From Euborellia annulipes (taxonomy: Eukaryota; Arthropoda; Insecta; Dermaptera; Anisolabididae), in NCBI GenBank assembly GCA_023213315.1, contig JAKCPI010026415.1:62001-126000 (forward strand): a stretch of 64,000 nucleotides of DNA. Reading direction: 5' to 3'. Of this stretch, positions 11,067 to 21,990 are shown in pieces (within the stretch, counting starts at the first letter, position 1; every line of letters starts with the position of its first letter). The notes under the pieces are model-generated. The model was not told where the DNA came from. It did not search any database and saw only the letters and a program-made list of their open reading frames with translations. The position numbers and the translations under genes were made by a program.

Positions 11067-11211
11067 TACATTTAGCAACCCTCGTGTAATTTATATAATT
11101 TACGTAAAACAAAACTCGATCTCTCTATTTGATATTTAATCTAATATAATGATAATAATAATTAAAATAATTTTATGATTATTATTCGACCTAAGTATTA
11201 TTTTATTAGTA

Positions 11212-11833
11212 AAAAAAATCTGGTGCGACTCTTACCTTCGGTAATCGAAAGAGTTGTGTGCTGTCACACCAGATTTTTTGTGTCCACATGTATTTAGATT
11301 TCGCATATATATTAGAATTCAAGGTGTAAAATTTATAAACATGGGAAAATATTTATATTTTGTTACCATGGCACCCATTTCTTTTCTATGAAGTACAAGA
11401 GTAAAGTGGTCTTCAAACAATTTTGAGAGCAAAGTGAGAATATACATTTTAAAGAGCATCTAAAAAATAAATGACTTTTGAATTTTCATTAAAATCGTTA
11501 GAGCGAATTTTGAGAAAATCGAAAAAATCTGAAAAACTACATCAGTAAAGTACTAATACTTTTTGTCCGATTTTGATTAAAAGCAATTTTTACGGTCCAG
11601 AAGGGTGCCTAACTTAAATATAAAATTTCAACCTCCTAGCTCAATTCCTTCATGCTTAAAATTGAACACACACAGACACACACACAGACAGACCATGTCG
11701 TGAAAACCACTTTTTTGGATTCAGGGGTCCTCAAAACGTGTATATCCATCAAAATTTCGACATCGAATTTTTGACATGAATCCAATACTTTCTCTCTCTA
11801 TATATTAACATATATATGGAGATAAGAGAAAGT
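11212..11833 (-). mobile_element. Family A element, near full length, reversed
   Basis: Begins with the right hairpin (AATCTGGTGCGAC...GTCACACCAGATT, loop shortened), continues through the whole body, an ACACACAGACAG microsatellite, and the left palindrome (GGAGATAAGAGAAAGTA). Confidence 0.88.
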
Positions 11834-11929
11834 AATATTACATTCAGAGGGGTCATTTGGGCGGGGGGGGGCTGGTAGAAGGGCATTTACCCCCTCCCAG
11901 GACTCTGATCTTTTGTGTATTTTATATTA

Positions 11930-12425
11930 CTAGCCGCGTCGCCCGCCTTCGCGCCTAGCCGGGGTCTTCGCCCCCCTGGACCCCCTCCAGCTGGCTCGGG
12001 CCCGCCTGCGGCGGACCCTCGCCTTTTCTTATTTATGAGAACCCGTGGCGCCCGCCTTTGCATATAGACAGGGGGCTTCGCCTGGACCCCCCGCCAGCTG
12101 GCTCGGGCCCGCCTGCGGCGGACCCTCGCCCTTTCTTCTTAATTATGAAAAAAAATTATCATTACTATTCCAAATCAGTGCCTGCTTGAAGATTTGTTTA
12201 CATTCATGGAATACACAAATGAAAAGAATACTTAAATATTTCTCTATACATTTCCTATGGGAGAAATCGTAACTTTAAAAATTAATAACTCAAAAAGTTA
12301 TGGGAATTTCGGGATGAAAATAATTTTCCTGTAATCCCGATAAGGTCCTCTTTATGCATAAAAAATTTCATTTCAAAATTCCAATGGGAAGTTGCCTAAA
12401 TAGAGCGTGACAGACAGACGGACAG

Positions 12426-12460
<35 letters not shown>

Positions 12461-12485
12461 GACATTATTGAATTATATATATAGA
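11930..12485 (-). mobile_element. Nonautonomous Helitron, copy 1
   Basis: On the minus strand it starts TCTATATATATAATTC and ends GACGCGGCTAG, inserted between A and T. A GTCTGTC-type microsatellite lies near the 5' end. Two GC-rich tandem units with GTCCGCCGCAGGCGGGCC precede the end. The 3' hairpin is partly decayed here (GCGCGAAGGCGGGC). Pair identity with 15031-15557 is high. No Rep/helicase coding; mobilised in trans if at all. Confidence 0.9.
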
Positions 12486-12744
12486 TTCTAAATAAAAGAG
12501 AGCAGCAAAATATCATTTCTTTTGTGACGCCTTGTCTCCATAATTTATAATAGTTAAGGTGCGCGCTCGAATCTTTGTGTTATAAAATAATTAATTATTT
12601 GCCTTTAATTAATTAGCTGGAATCTTTCAAAAGAAATGGAATAAAACGCTTGTTTTCCTATGGGAAGAACTAACGCCATCTCTTGCCGCCTAGAGCAACC
12701 AGCTTCTCATTGTACTAATAACGGTTTTCGCACCTTATTGTAAT

Positions 12745-13010
12745 CAGTGGAGTCATATCAACTTTTTTTGGGGAGGGGGGGGGGCAAACTTTTTTCTTAA
12801 AATTTACTTAAAACTAAGTATCTCAAATTTGGCCAAAAGATATTTATTTGATTTAATTAATTTTTTACAGTTTATATAAACGTAGATATATTTTGAAATA
12901 TTTTAATTAATTAAATTAAATATATTTTGACCAAATTTGAGATTTCTAAGTAAATAAAAAAAAAAAGTTTTCCTCTCCCTCTCCCTCCCCCAAGGAAAAG
13001 TTGAAATGAT
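12745..13010. mobile_element. MITE with TCATTTCAACTTTT ends
   Basis: Inverted ends TCATATCAACTTTT...CCCCC and GGGGG...AAAAGTTGAAATGA flank two inner inverted copies of a segment with TTTGGCCAAAAGATATTTA. A second copy, disrupted by a hAT-like insertion, lies at 18726-19265. Confidence 0.65.
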
Positions 13011-13274
13011 TATATTAACTATTAAAATAAATTATGGAGACAAGGCGACACAAAGGGTATTTTTCTGCTCTCGACGTTTTAAAGGCAGATCTCTCCCTTC
13101 ATTGAATCCTATTGTCATGTAGGCTAATGTTTTTATTTTATTATTGAACATTATATTAACAATATTTAAAATTATTATATTTGATGAAGAAGAACTGATA
13201 AGAAAAGTGAAAAAAAAGATAACAGTCGGCTCTACGGTCACAAATATATTGTGCCTGTTGTGCTCAAGACTCTG

Positions 13275-13690
13275 AGCTTATGGGGCCCTCACACTTGCAT
13301 AAATGTCGTTCTCAATTTTGTGCAAAATATTGAGCAAGATTTTTGAATGGTCGTGAACCCCTTATACTACACAAAAATTTTGTACAAAATTTCATTTTAG
13401 CCTTCGGTGTAGTGGGTAGCATGCTAAGAAGGATTGTTCGTCTTCCTTCCCTTGTTTATTTTTTTTCATAGGTGGTTCCATTGATTCCTCCATTGTGCTC
13501 GCTCTTGGCAGAATGAAAAATTTTGCGCAAATTTTTGTCAGCCCCCTCACACTAGCTTTCATGCTTCAAATTTTTGAATAGATCTGCAAAAAATTTCAAC
13601 TCCTTTAGAAATTTTTTTGAATGCTCCACAAAAATTTGAATACTCGCTTTTTGTGCAAAAATTGTCCTCACACTTGCAAAAACTTTGCAA
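13275..13690. repeat. Repeat with reiterated CTCACACTTGCA motifs
   Basis: Starts GGGGCCCTCACACTTGCATA and contains three further CTCACACT(T/A)GC motifs (about 13550, 13670) plus many short inverted AAATTTTTG/CAAAAATTT runs. It ends with the hairpin CTTGCAAAAACTTTGCAAG. The end resembles Harbinger-type TIRs (GGGCC...CACAC), but no convincing opposite TIR is found. Confidence 0.45.
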
Positions 13691-15030
13691 GTATGGGCAG
13701 CGCTTGGTCTTGCTTAACATTGGTATTCTTTCCAATGCAATACAATTTCAATGTCTTATAATTAGATAAAAGACTGTTAATTTGTCATGTTTTCTTTTCG
13801 TTATCAATTTTTCTTATAAATTGAATTATGCATCTTCTTTGTTTTCTCTCTCTTGAAGTTCTGCTCCTGTCCCGTTGTGTTTGAATTATATGACGACATG
13901 TAAAACTTAAGTTTGGCTAACTAAACCTTCATTATAGGATAACAAAACTGATCATGTTCAAACTCAAACATAACTATGCAGAGCCCGTTCAAACTTCAAG
14001 TGTTCTTATTCTATATTTTTATTAAAATTTATGATCGTCTTTCTTGAAAATTAACACCTTTCATTTTATTATTGTTAGATAAAATTTCTTTATGAAGATA
14101 TCAACCAAAATTGGTGTAATAATCATTAAGAGTGGATACTCATTTCATCTGAATTTATAATTACAAACTTAATTCCATTTTGATTATTATTCATCTGGTC
14201 TTAAAGGGCTTGAAATATACCAAAATAATATGTGCGAGTGAATTGAATTGAATTTATTAATGTTATTTTTTTAAATGAAATGATTTTAAAAAGGTAAGAG
14301 AAAGTTGTGTGCTGTGCGCCAGTCACACCATATTTTTTTCTGAATAGTCCTCCACCAAATTGTTTTTCGCCCCCTTTTGGAATCTTTATGCTTAGTCAGT
14401 TTTCATTTCTGATTCTAGCGGCCTATTATGGAGGAATATTCTCTCTCTCTCCCTTTCTCTGTCTCATGGACAATATTTATTTATTTTATTTTGTTAGGCT
14501 TTATTTTTCTTCATGTGTGTTTGACTTTAACTTCTATTCATTAACTTGTTAGTGAGTTCAAGACCATAAATTAATCAAATTAGTTAGGGACTATGGCTAC
14601 TCCAGAGATTAACTAGGCTTATCTTGCTATTACACTGGACACGTTCTTGTTTCTTTTCCTGGATAATTTTTGGAACGAAGGTCTTTAACGCGGCTTACGC
14701 AGTGTGAATTGGGAGAATATGTAACGTAACAAAAACGCGTTCCTAACAAAAAAGCGCGCGAGCGAAGGCGGAGGAAGGCGAGATTAGCCGAAGTCTTGGC
14801 GAGGCCACGCCTTCTCCTTCTCTTTATTTACTTCTATCTACCGTAGGCGGGAGAAACTTCGTTGCCGGGGTCCTACGACCCCACACGTTTGCTTTTTTTT
14901 CCATATTCCTGGCTTACTTTAATTCAACTGCTTTATTCCTTTATAACTCCATTATAATATTTATACTCTTGATTAATTTAGAAATATAAATTTTACTTTA
15001 TTTGGAAATTTTTTTGATCTAAATCCAAAA
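13691..15030. other. AT-rich DNA with Family A scrap and GC patch
   Basis: 14290-14335 is only the right half of a Family A hairpin (GGTAAGAGAAAGTTGTGTG...GTCACACCA). 14690-14890 is a GC-rich patch (GCGAAGGCGGAGGAAGGCGA, GGCGAGGCCACGCC) resembling the GC-rich section of a Helitron, without recognisable ends. Nothing else supportable. Confidence 0.45.
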
Positions 15031-15557
15031 TCTATATATATAATTCACTAATGTCCGTCTGTCTGTCTGTCTGTCCGTCTGTCACGCTCTATTTAGGCAA
15101 CTTCCCGTAGGAATTTTGAAATGAAATTTTTTATACATAAATAGGACCTTCTCGGGATTACAGGAAAATTATTTTCATCCCGAAATTCCCATAACTTTTT
15201 GAGTTATTAATTTTTAAAGTTACGATTTCTCCCATAGGAAATGTATAGAGAAATATTTAAGTATTCTTTTCATTTGTGTATTCCATGAATGTAAACAAAT
15301 CCTCAAGCAGGCACTGGTTTGGAATAGTAATGATAATTTTTTTTCATAATTAAGAAGAAAGGGCGAGGGTCCGCCGCAGGCGGGCCCGAGCCAGCTGGAG
15401 GGGGTCCAGGGGGCGAAGCCCCCTGTCTATATGCAAAGGCGGGCGCCACGGGTTCTCATAAATAAGAAAAGGCGAGGGTCCGCCGCAGGCGGGCCCGAGC
15501 CAGCTGGAGGGGGGGTCCAGGGGTGCGAAGCCCGCCGAAGGCGGGCGACGCGGCTAG
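15031..15557 (+). mobile_element. Nonautonomous Helitron, copy 2, intact ends
   Basis: Starts TCTATATATATAATTCAC at 15031, preceded by A. Ends CTAG at 15554-15557, followed by T. Eleven bases before the end is a perfect hairpin GCCCGCC-GAA-GGCGGGC. Two tandem GC-rich units with CCGCCGCAGGCGGGCCCGAG lie upstream of it, and a GTCTGTC run is near the start. These are the defining Helitron features. No ORF; nonautonomous. Confidence 0.93.
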
Positions 15558-17050
15558 TTTAATAAATAATATTATAAAAGATAATCAGTTAATAAAAATT
15601 TTATAGCGTATTTTATATACATTCTCAGCTTTTCTCTATTGTTCTAGAGAACAATGAATGAGATGTAAATTTTCTCTCTTCAAGAAATGATTTTTGAATT
15701 TTATTTTTTTTTTTATCAATTTTTTCCGAGCTCAGACGCAAAAAATAACGAATATCATTTCAATTTTCCATATGCCACCAGGATGTCAAGGTGGAATATA
15801 AATACAGCCCCTGGCGGCTGACACACCAAATCCCCAATGGTAAAACACCAATTTGCATTTATACCTGACATATACAAGTTTGTTGTGAAACTTAATTAAA
15901 TTAGCATTTCATAGTGAATTTTTTTTAAATTTTTTAAAATAATAAATTATTTTTATTACGGTATTATTTTCCCTCTGTAATATTATTATATTTAAATGAG
16001 GCTTTTAGCTGAATAATAGAGAGAGATATTGAGCTATTTAGGTGGCAATTTCGGGGAAGTGGTGAAAGGGATATTTTGTGCTATAATGTTATAATTAACT
16101 TTTTAATTTTTGTTAAAATATATTTTTACAACTCTACATACCCTAAGATAGTTAAATCCGTTTTTGATTGCTGGTATGGAGAAGATTACAATCTCCATAA
16201 ATGTATTTTTCTATTAATTGCACATGTTCATTTGTTAATTCAATCGGACATTTCGGTCGTCTAACTTCCAGCAAGAAAAAGCAAAAAACCAATTTATGTT
16301 AATAGGTCTACTCCATGGTGGAGAATTTGAATGGTCCGTTTTGAGAGAAAGAAAATAAGTGCATGGCCTCCTTGCTCTTCTATAAAAACAAATATTGATA
16401 GTTTAATGGGGAATTGTAGATTTTATCGCGCTCTTGTATATAAGACGATTCTTTAAAATACTTTTTTATTTAAACAATATAATTTAAAACTCGAACTCAC
16501 CTCACTCAGTTACTTCACAAAATAAATTTTTAGAAAATTTTTTCCTTTAATATTTTTTATTAAATGTTTCAAAATCGACTTTTTTTTTGCAAATTTTCTA
16601 TAATATATCATCGTCTGGACCAACAATTAACAAGAGAATGTTTTAATTTTATATTCAACACATTTCACTCGCATAAATGTATAATGTAAATATAAAATGA
16701 AAACATTTTATTGTTGATTGTAGATCCTGACGATTATATAATATCGACAATGAAAATTTGCAAAACAGTAGACCTTGAAACATTTAATAAAAAATATTTT
16801 AAAAAAAATTTTCTAAAAATTTGTTTTAATAAATACACATCGTTCATCTGTGTTGGTGAAGTGACTGCGGCTTTTCGATTTTTTTACTCTAAAAAATCTT
16901 CATCCCAGACCCTTGAAACTAGAACTTGACAGTTATAGAATGGGAATAAAATTAAGTTTCAAAAAATTTTATAGCTCTGTGTTGAATAATATTGGAGGAA
17001 AATAAAGAGAAATGCATCTGGGTTTTTTTCTTTTTTATTAATCTCAGCCT
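15558..17050. other. AT-rich DNA without recognised genes
   Basis: No supportable exon or element. A direct motif ACTTCCAGCAAG at about 16265 recurs with variation near 20570 and 26560 (CTTTCCAGCAAGCA) and may mark the end of an unresolved repeat. Confidence 0.45.
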
Positions 17051-17054
17051 CACG

Positions 17055-17089
17055 CTGACGTTTCGATCCATGTAGGCATCATCTTCAGA
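17055..17089 (-). ncRNA. Hammerhead-like motif, single copy
   Basis: On the minus strand CTGAAGATGATGCC, loop, GGATCGAAACGTCAG. Stem II would be GAU(G)CC with GGAUC (one bulge). GAAACGTC is present. An AATAAA lies downstream. It is not part of an obvious inverted pair. Resembles the terminal motif of Penelope-like elements; activity unknown. Confidence 0.5.
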
Positions 17090-17245
17090 ACATAGAGACT
17101 AATCATAATACATAATATGCGTGGGATTTTCTTGGATTCGATTTTAATGTTAATATATCGTAAATATAAAAATATAAATTATATATTCAGTGTTTACTTG
17201 CTTGGAGACAAGTTGACTGTATATATTAATATAATATAATTTATA

Positions 17246-17352
17246 GCCTGCCCTCGGACTTGGAGTATGGTAGCGCGCCTGTCTTGTAAACCAAGGGTCG
17301 AGGGCTCGGATCCCAGGCAGTCCGATGATTTTATTTAAGCCATTTGGTTACC
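17246..17352 (+). mobile_element. tRNA-derived SINE, head region
   Basis: Contains A-box-like TGGTAGCGCGCC and B-box-like GGCTCGGATCCC, followed by CAGTCCGATGATTTTATTTA and AGCCATTTGG, the head of SINE family 1. The tail is missing. A Pol III internal promoter is implied by these boxes. Confidence 0.75.
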
Positions 17353-18020
17353 AAATCTTTTTAGCTTCAGTTCAATTTCGGTTTTTTTTTTACGATTACA
17401 TAACCTTCACCTACCCAACCTACGGTTGTTGGGCAAAATTAAAAATAATACGATGGTTTTACAATTTAATTTGTGATCAATTTTTCTCAATATCGCGGGA
17501 TTAATTTTTCATTAAATTTGATCCTCATATATGGGGGGTAAAAAAGAGAGAGAGAGATTCATGAGATGTAATAATTTTTCTAAAAATATCGACCATTCCA
17601 ACTAACCAGGTCCAATTGACTTTTTTTTTTAATTTCCTGATTATTTAAATAAATGATTAACTGTTTACGAATTTAAAAGATACTAATAATTATTTTTAGA
17701 TTTTTTTTTTGTCGTGTTTATACGACCGAAACATAAACTGGACGGTTTTTGAACTTCGTTTTTCTTTTATACTATAAATAATATTAATTAGCTTTTCTAA
17801 ACAGGAAACAATTGTTTTTGAGTAGACAATTAAATTTTCTGTTTCTGTACAACATAGATCTTTAAACAAAATGATCCAATTTCTTTTTTTTATTTGATAC
17901 AACCAAGGGAGAAATTTTTATCTTTTATTTTTCCCTTAATTCACTCTTGCATTTGGGAATTTAAGAAAGAAAATTGTGGTTAAAGTAAGAATACGCTATT
18001 TTAAATTGATTTATGAATTT
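17353..18020. other. No recognised feature
   Basis: AT-rich. 17380-17440 contains TTACGATTACATAACCTTCACC...CCTACGGTTG, which recurs at 58938-58985, so a small unclassified dispersed repeat is present. Confidence 0.45.
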
Positions 18021-18261
18021 TGTGCAGTGAGCGCCACAATTATGTCCCCACCTGATAGCTCCTGCCTTAATTATATGATATACTATATGGTGTAAAGTAA
18101 AATAATTTTAATGACCGAAAAGGTAAAACGTAAAATCTGGTACATATGATTTTATTTTATCTTTTCAAATTTAAAATTATTTCACCATTTACCATATTCT
18201 CTACCATATACTTAAGGCTCTAGCTAACAGGTGGGGAGTTAATTGTGGCGCTCACTGTACC
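18021..18261. mobile_element. MITE with CAGTGAGCGCCACAATTA termini
   Basis: About 240 bp. Left TIR CAGTGAGCGCCACAATTA followed by CCCCACCTG; the right end is its inverse (CAGGTGGGGAGTTAATTGTG). The inner sequence is also largely self-complementary. Target duplication not clear. Noncoding. Confidence 0.75.
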
Positions 18262-18725
18262 TATCCAAATAGTCTTTTTCTACATTCACGCAAAATTAGC
18301 TTATCAATAAATTAGAAAGGAAATGTGACAATATGTAGTTTTTGAATGGGCCTATCCCGCTAGTTACGCTCTCAAAATAATCGTTGTTATTATCTAAAAT
18401 TCCATATATTTTTATATTTTAAAAGAAAATTTCCTATATTTAATTTTTAGAGGATTGCTTTTCACCCAATAATTTTCTTATTATATTACGCTTGTTACTT
18501 TGTGTCTTAGAATGGTATGGTTTTAATTAATTGAGAAGCGCTTTAAAATATAAATTATTATTCAGAGGTCAGTCCGTGATAAACCATCCCATGTTTTAGG
18601 GTGACTGTTTGTATACATATACTCTTCAAGTTTGTGTGTGAGTTAAATCGAGTTGATTCTCTCCAAAGTGAATTATCCTTATCTCACATTCTAAACCTAT
18701 TTAGCAAGGTTTCACCCTATAGTTT

Positions 18726-19265
18726 ATGCACTGGCGTCATTTCAACTTTTTCTTGAAGGGGGGTGGCAGGGCCGGAACTAGGAGATTTTATAGGGGGGGG
18801 GGGGCAAAAATTTTTTTTAGAGACACTAAATTTTTGCCGCCCGCGGAACCAAAAAATTTTTTCGTGTGCCACCCGTGGCAACCTAAATTTTTTCCATTCC
18901 GGAAAAAATATTTTCCCTTTTTTTTTTTTGGACTCTAAATTTTTGCCACCTGAGTAACCTAAAATTTTTATCTTTCTTTAATTGCCGCCCCCCTAATATC
19001 TGCCGCCCGGGGCACGTGCACCCTCTGCCCCCCCCCCCCTAGATCCGGCCCTGGGGGGTGGACAAATTTTTTTTCTTGGGGGAACAAACCTTTTTTTTCT
19101 TAAAATTTACTTACAAATAAGTTCTCTAATTTGGCCAAAAGATATTTAATTTGTTTAATTTTGTACAGTTTATATACTCGTAGATATATTTGGAAATATT
19201 TTATTTAGAATATATAAAATTTAAAAAAAATCAGAGCCCTTGGGACAAATGCCCCCCCCCCCCAA
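18726..19265. mobile_element. Second copy of the 12745 MITE, disrupted
   Basis: GTCATTTCAACTTTTTCTTG at the left, and from 19085 TTACTTACAAATAAG and TTTGGCCAAAAGATATTTAA as in 12745-13010. Interrupted by the hAT-like element at 18767-19053, and its right end is lost in a C tract. Confidence 0.6.
18767..19053. mobile_element. hAT-like nonautonomous element, 8-bp TSD
   Basis: Termini CAGGGCCGGAACTAGG and CCTAGATCCGGCCCTG, flanked on both sides by GGGGGTGG (18759-18766, 19054-19061), an 8-bp target duplication as expected for hAT. 287 bp, with internal C/G tracts and TTTTTGCC(G/A)CC repeats. It sits inside a MITE and is therefore younger. Confidence 0.85.
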
Positions 19266-19422
19266 ATTTATGTGGCATAGGAATTCTTAGGCGATATTTT
19301 AGAGAGAATACATCTACTCGATTATCTTCACTAGGAGCCTAGCGTTTGATTATTTTTATATTTCTATCTGCGAGCCTAATTCATACAAATAAGCCCCTAT
19401 ATTAGATTTGAGCATTTAATTT

Positions 19423-19968
19423 ATATATGGACCCCTGTTACGCATTAGTGTGTCAAGCGCCATCTACCGAGTTTTGAGAAAATTAACATTACAGTTTTTT
19501 GTTTTCATTGGATTATAAATAATTTTTTTGTCAATTGTGCAAGTAACATTAAATATAAATTTTTTTAGAACATATTTCATAAAAAATACTATTAATTATA
19601 GCATTTGAAACAATAAATATTCCGTGCTTAACTCAATTTTTAATTTTTTGGCACTTCACACACTATTTTTTTTTTTTTTAAAACATTCACACTTTTTCTC
19701 ATTCACACTCACATTCACACACACATTCATGCAGTCTTTTCGGCAACTTAGGCCATATAAGACTTTGACGATAACCGTTATTGATAAATATACATATAGG
19801 GGTCCAGGCATTTCTATTTAAGCCATCTGGTATCCAAATGGCTTAAATAAAATCATCGGACTGCCTGGTCCGAACCCGCGACGTTTGGTATAGGAGGTAG
19901 GTGCGCTACTTACTACGCCAAACCCGGGGGCTTCACACACTATTGCATAACAGGGTCCATATATGGTA
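19423..19968. mobile_element. MITE (CCATATATGGACCCTGTTA) with SINE inside
   Basis: Left end ATATATGGACCCCTGTTACG and right end CATAACAGGGTCCATATATG form the TIRs. The same MITE occurs without interruption at 39883-40158. Here a SINE interrupts its right part. Confidence 0.85.
19668..19930 (-). mobile_element. tRNA-derived SINE with 14-bp TSD
   Basis: Flanked by CTTCACACACTATT at 19654-19667 and 19931-19944. On the minus strand: tRNA-like head (TAGCGCACCTACC, then GCGGGTTCGGACC), CAGTCCGATGATTTTATTTA, the AAGCCATTTGG/CCAGATGGCTT palindrome, a TGTGTGAATG-rich tail and poly-A. Full-length member of SINE family 1, about 263 bp. Confidence 0.92.
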
Positions 19969-20601
19969 TATATTTCACGATCGGGAGTCTTCTAGCAATT
20001 TTCTACCAGCCAGGCATTGAAATTGTTCTAATGTTTAATGAATTGATTTCGCTGTATTATAAACACGAAACTTAGGATTTGGTGACCTGAATATAGTTCA
20101 TTGTAACTGAAACCAAACTGCAGTTGGTCGTCGGCACTAATAATTCTGTGACAAATAAAATTTTTTTTTATTTCTTTCACTTCGCATCTCAATCTGCAAA
20201 AAGGTTTTAAGCAAAGTAAACCTCTGCTTGTAGGGCTTCCAAATTATTTAGCTATTAACAACGTTACAGTATTTATTTTTCATTATTCGAACGACACTTC
20301 TTCCTAATTAATCCGGGTAATACTACTATGGTATAAAAATTGCTTACTTATTTTAAAATACACTATATAATTACACTGAATAGAAAGTATAATATTTCTT
20401 CCTTATTTTAATCATTCTTCCTTTAACTAAATTTGATCCATCGTCGGAGTTTTTATTCATCATTGGTATTCAGCCAAAAATCTAAACTTCAACGTTCAAT
20501 TGATTAACAATTGTTGTCCACCTAAGAGACTTATTAATAAAATGAAGAGGTAATTTGGATTGCCTATCTACCAGCAAGCAGAAATGATAGAATGAAAAAT
20601 G
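19969..20601. other. Start of eag intron 1, nothing else seen
   Basis: AT-rich. Lies directly downstream of the eag exon donor on the minus strand. Contains the ATTGCCTATCTACCAGCAAG motif at 20553 and no second exon. Confidence 0.5.
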
Positions 20602-20607
20602 ACTTAC

Positions 20608-20686
20608 GTTGTGAACTCGATCGCCGGATGATGTTCTCGAGGAAGGTATTTTGAGGCGCAACTAATCCCCGGCGGCCGCCTGGCAT
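20608..20686 (-). CDS. eag: ether-a-go-go K+ channel, first coding exon
   Basis: The minus strand from ATG at 20686 encodes 26 codons plus one base; the first twenty residues are [20 protein letters not shown], followed by RRSSSQ. This is the N-terminal cap of EAG/KCNH1-type voltage-gated potassium channels, ahead of the PAS domain, and agrees with insect EAG (known from family). The exon stops after CAA-C at a perfect donor GTAAGT (20602-20607), in the phase expected if the next residue is proline. EAG is a six-transmembrane plasma-membrane channel with PAS and cyclic-nucleotide-binding-homology domains that sets excitability in neurons and muscle. The PAS, transmembrane and pore exons are not in this window, so intron 1 exceeds 20.6 kb. 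The longer open frame covering 20662-20973 is in another frame and is not the protein. Confidence 0.93.
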
Positions 20687-20687
20687 C

Positions 20688-20985
20688 CTGAAGAAAACCG
20701 AGGAGGAGGACCGAAACTTCCGAAAAACAAATCGCGTCTCTTGAGCACTTCACACTTCCATTTATTCCACTCTCCACTTTTATTATTATTATTTATATTA
20801 TTTGGTACACCAAAATTGACGGGACGAAAAACGGAAGATGATATTGGAAAGAACAAAAAAATGAATTGAACCACCACGGATGCACTCACGCTCACTCTTA
20901 CACACACACATACAATCACACAATGAGAGGGTAAGGGGCTGGGGGGGAATTTCTTGAGTATCGATGACGTCACGTCATCCTTTTT
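20688..20985 (-). promoter_or_regulatory. eag 5' UTR and possible promoter with CRE-like site
   Basis: GC-richer than its surroundings and lacking repeats, this is the expected 5' leader of eag. TGACGTCA, a palindromic cAMP-response element, lies at 20965-20972 with an overlapping half site (CGTCA). Alternatively the start exon has an upstream intron: GGTTTTCTTCAG just before GATG (20688-20699) is a good acceptor, in which case the true promoter is farther away. Without transcript data the choice is open. Confidence 0.45.
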
Positions 20986-21088
20986 CGCAATATCAAAGTC
21001 TGTCCTTTTTTTGTTGTGTTTGTTAAATTTTCCAATAAAACAGAAAACTTTCTTTTTTTGATATTTATCTTATTTTGATTTTCCGGTG

Positions 21089-21094
21089 TTTATT
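21089..21094 (-). terminator. AATAAA poly(A) signal candidate
   Basis: AATAAA on the minus strand, about 65 bases beyond the stop codon of the candidate terminal exon 21158-21336. Supports that exon ending a transcript just upstream of eag. Confidence 0.35.
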
Positions 21095-21157
21095 ATGTTA
21101 GAAATAGAGATATATTTTTTTTTTTTTTTAATTTCAGTTCGTTCTGTGGTGGTGATG

Positions 21158-21336
21158 TTATGTTGACGGGGATAAAATTTTAACCATAATCGAATTGTTT
21201 GTTTTGATTTTCCAACATGATGGCTTGGAATGCTTGGTGGGTTTAATCCTGGGCTTGGGGGACGTCTTCTTGGAGGCCGTCACTTGCTGCTTCCATCTCC
21301 AAGGACCATCCTCATCATCGAGGCCGCAACGACATA
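21158..21336 (-). CDS. Candidate terminal exon of unknown gene
   Basis: On the minus strand a strong acceptor (TTTTTGTATTTCTATTGTTTCCAG) precedes an exon starting TATGTCGTTGCGG. One frame stays open for 59 codons to TAA at 21158: a short cysteine start (VCRCGLDDEDGPWRW) then a lysine/proline-rich basic tail (SKKTSPKPRIKPTKHSKPSC). Composition is much richer than its surroundings. Joined to 25024-25098 in the same phase, the open frame continues. A second frame instead ends YVVAASMMRMVLGDGSSK. Family not recognised; the cysteine spacing hints at a secreted cystine-rich protein. It lies immediately upstream of eag in the same direction. Confidence 0.4.
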
Positions 21337-21339
21337 CTG

Positions 21340-21784
21340 GAAACAATAGAAATACAAAAAGAGAATTAGATATCTAAATGGGAAAAATGTACATATATAC
21401 AGTAAGTTATATGTTCTATAGAAATTCACATTTTTCAATGAATCTATTTGAAATTAAGTACACATATATTACATGGACCAGGGTGTAACATAGTAATAAT
21501 CTGAATCTCTTAAATATTTTTAAAAATTAATTTATCAAATTTCTTTAATATGGGAACACAAATTAACAAGTTGGCTTGGAAGTTTTAGAGCGTCCTTTGT
21601 GCTCTAAAGCCATCTTTCCAGGTATACGACTAGGGCTGGGGTAGGAGCTACGCAACAAGTTGAAAAAAATAATAGAGCACGCATACGACTGACCTAAATA
21701 CACAGTCATAAATAGACCCTTTTCGGTACCCTCGCTTGAACTTAAGATCCTTCCTTATCATTTTAACACTTGCATTGCAACAAG
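21340..21784. other. No recognised feature
   Basis: AT-rich, presumed intron between the candidate exons at 21158-21336 and 25024-25098. Confidence 0.4.
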
Positions 21785-21856
21785 AAATATCCCGAATTGC
21801 CGAAGGCGAGCAAGGGGGTCCAGTGGGCGCAGCCTTCGGCGAGCTTTGCGACTAGT
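21785..21856 (+). repeat. Helitron-like 3' end fragment
   Basis: GCCGAAGGCGAGCAAGGGGG...GCAGCCTTCGGC...GCGACTAG followed by T. The paired GCCGAAGGC/GCCTTCGGC and terminal CTAG resemble a second Helitron family. A related reversed fragment is at 46515-46570. Confidence 0.5.
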
Positions 21857-21990
21857 ATTAATTAAAAAAACATTCCTCAATTGATTAACCATTTTCCATT
21901 GAAATTCAAATCTAAATTTACTCCTTATCAATTCAAGATTTTTACTCTGTCAGTGGAGAGTTAGGACGGAGTGAATATTTTTCGTTTTTT

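Noticed and set aside
12045..12272. 75-codon frame in the Helitron
   Set aside because: Lies in the GC-rich noncoding end of a nonautonomous Helitron present in other copies without the frame.
17246..17352. Functional tRNA gene
   Set aside because: B-box-like and anticodon-arm-like parts exist, but the cloverleaf does not close and the sequence continues into SINE body.
20662..20973. 103-codon open frame overlapping the eag start
   Set aside because: It is in a different frame from the recognisable EAG N-terminus, and the eag frame fits the donor phase; treated as leader sequence.
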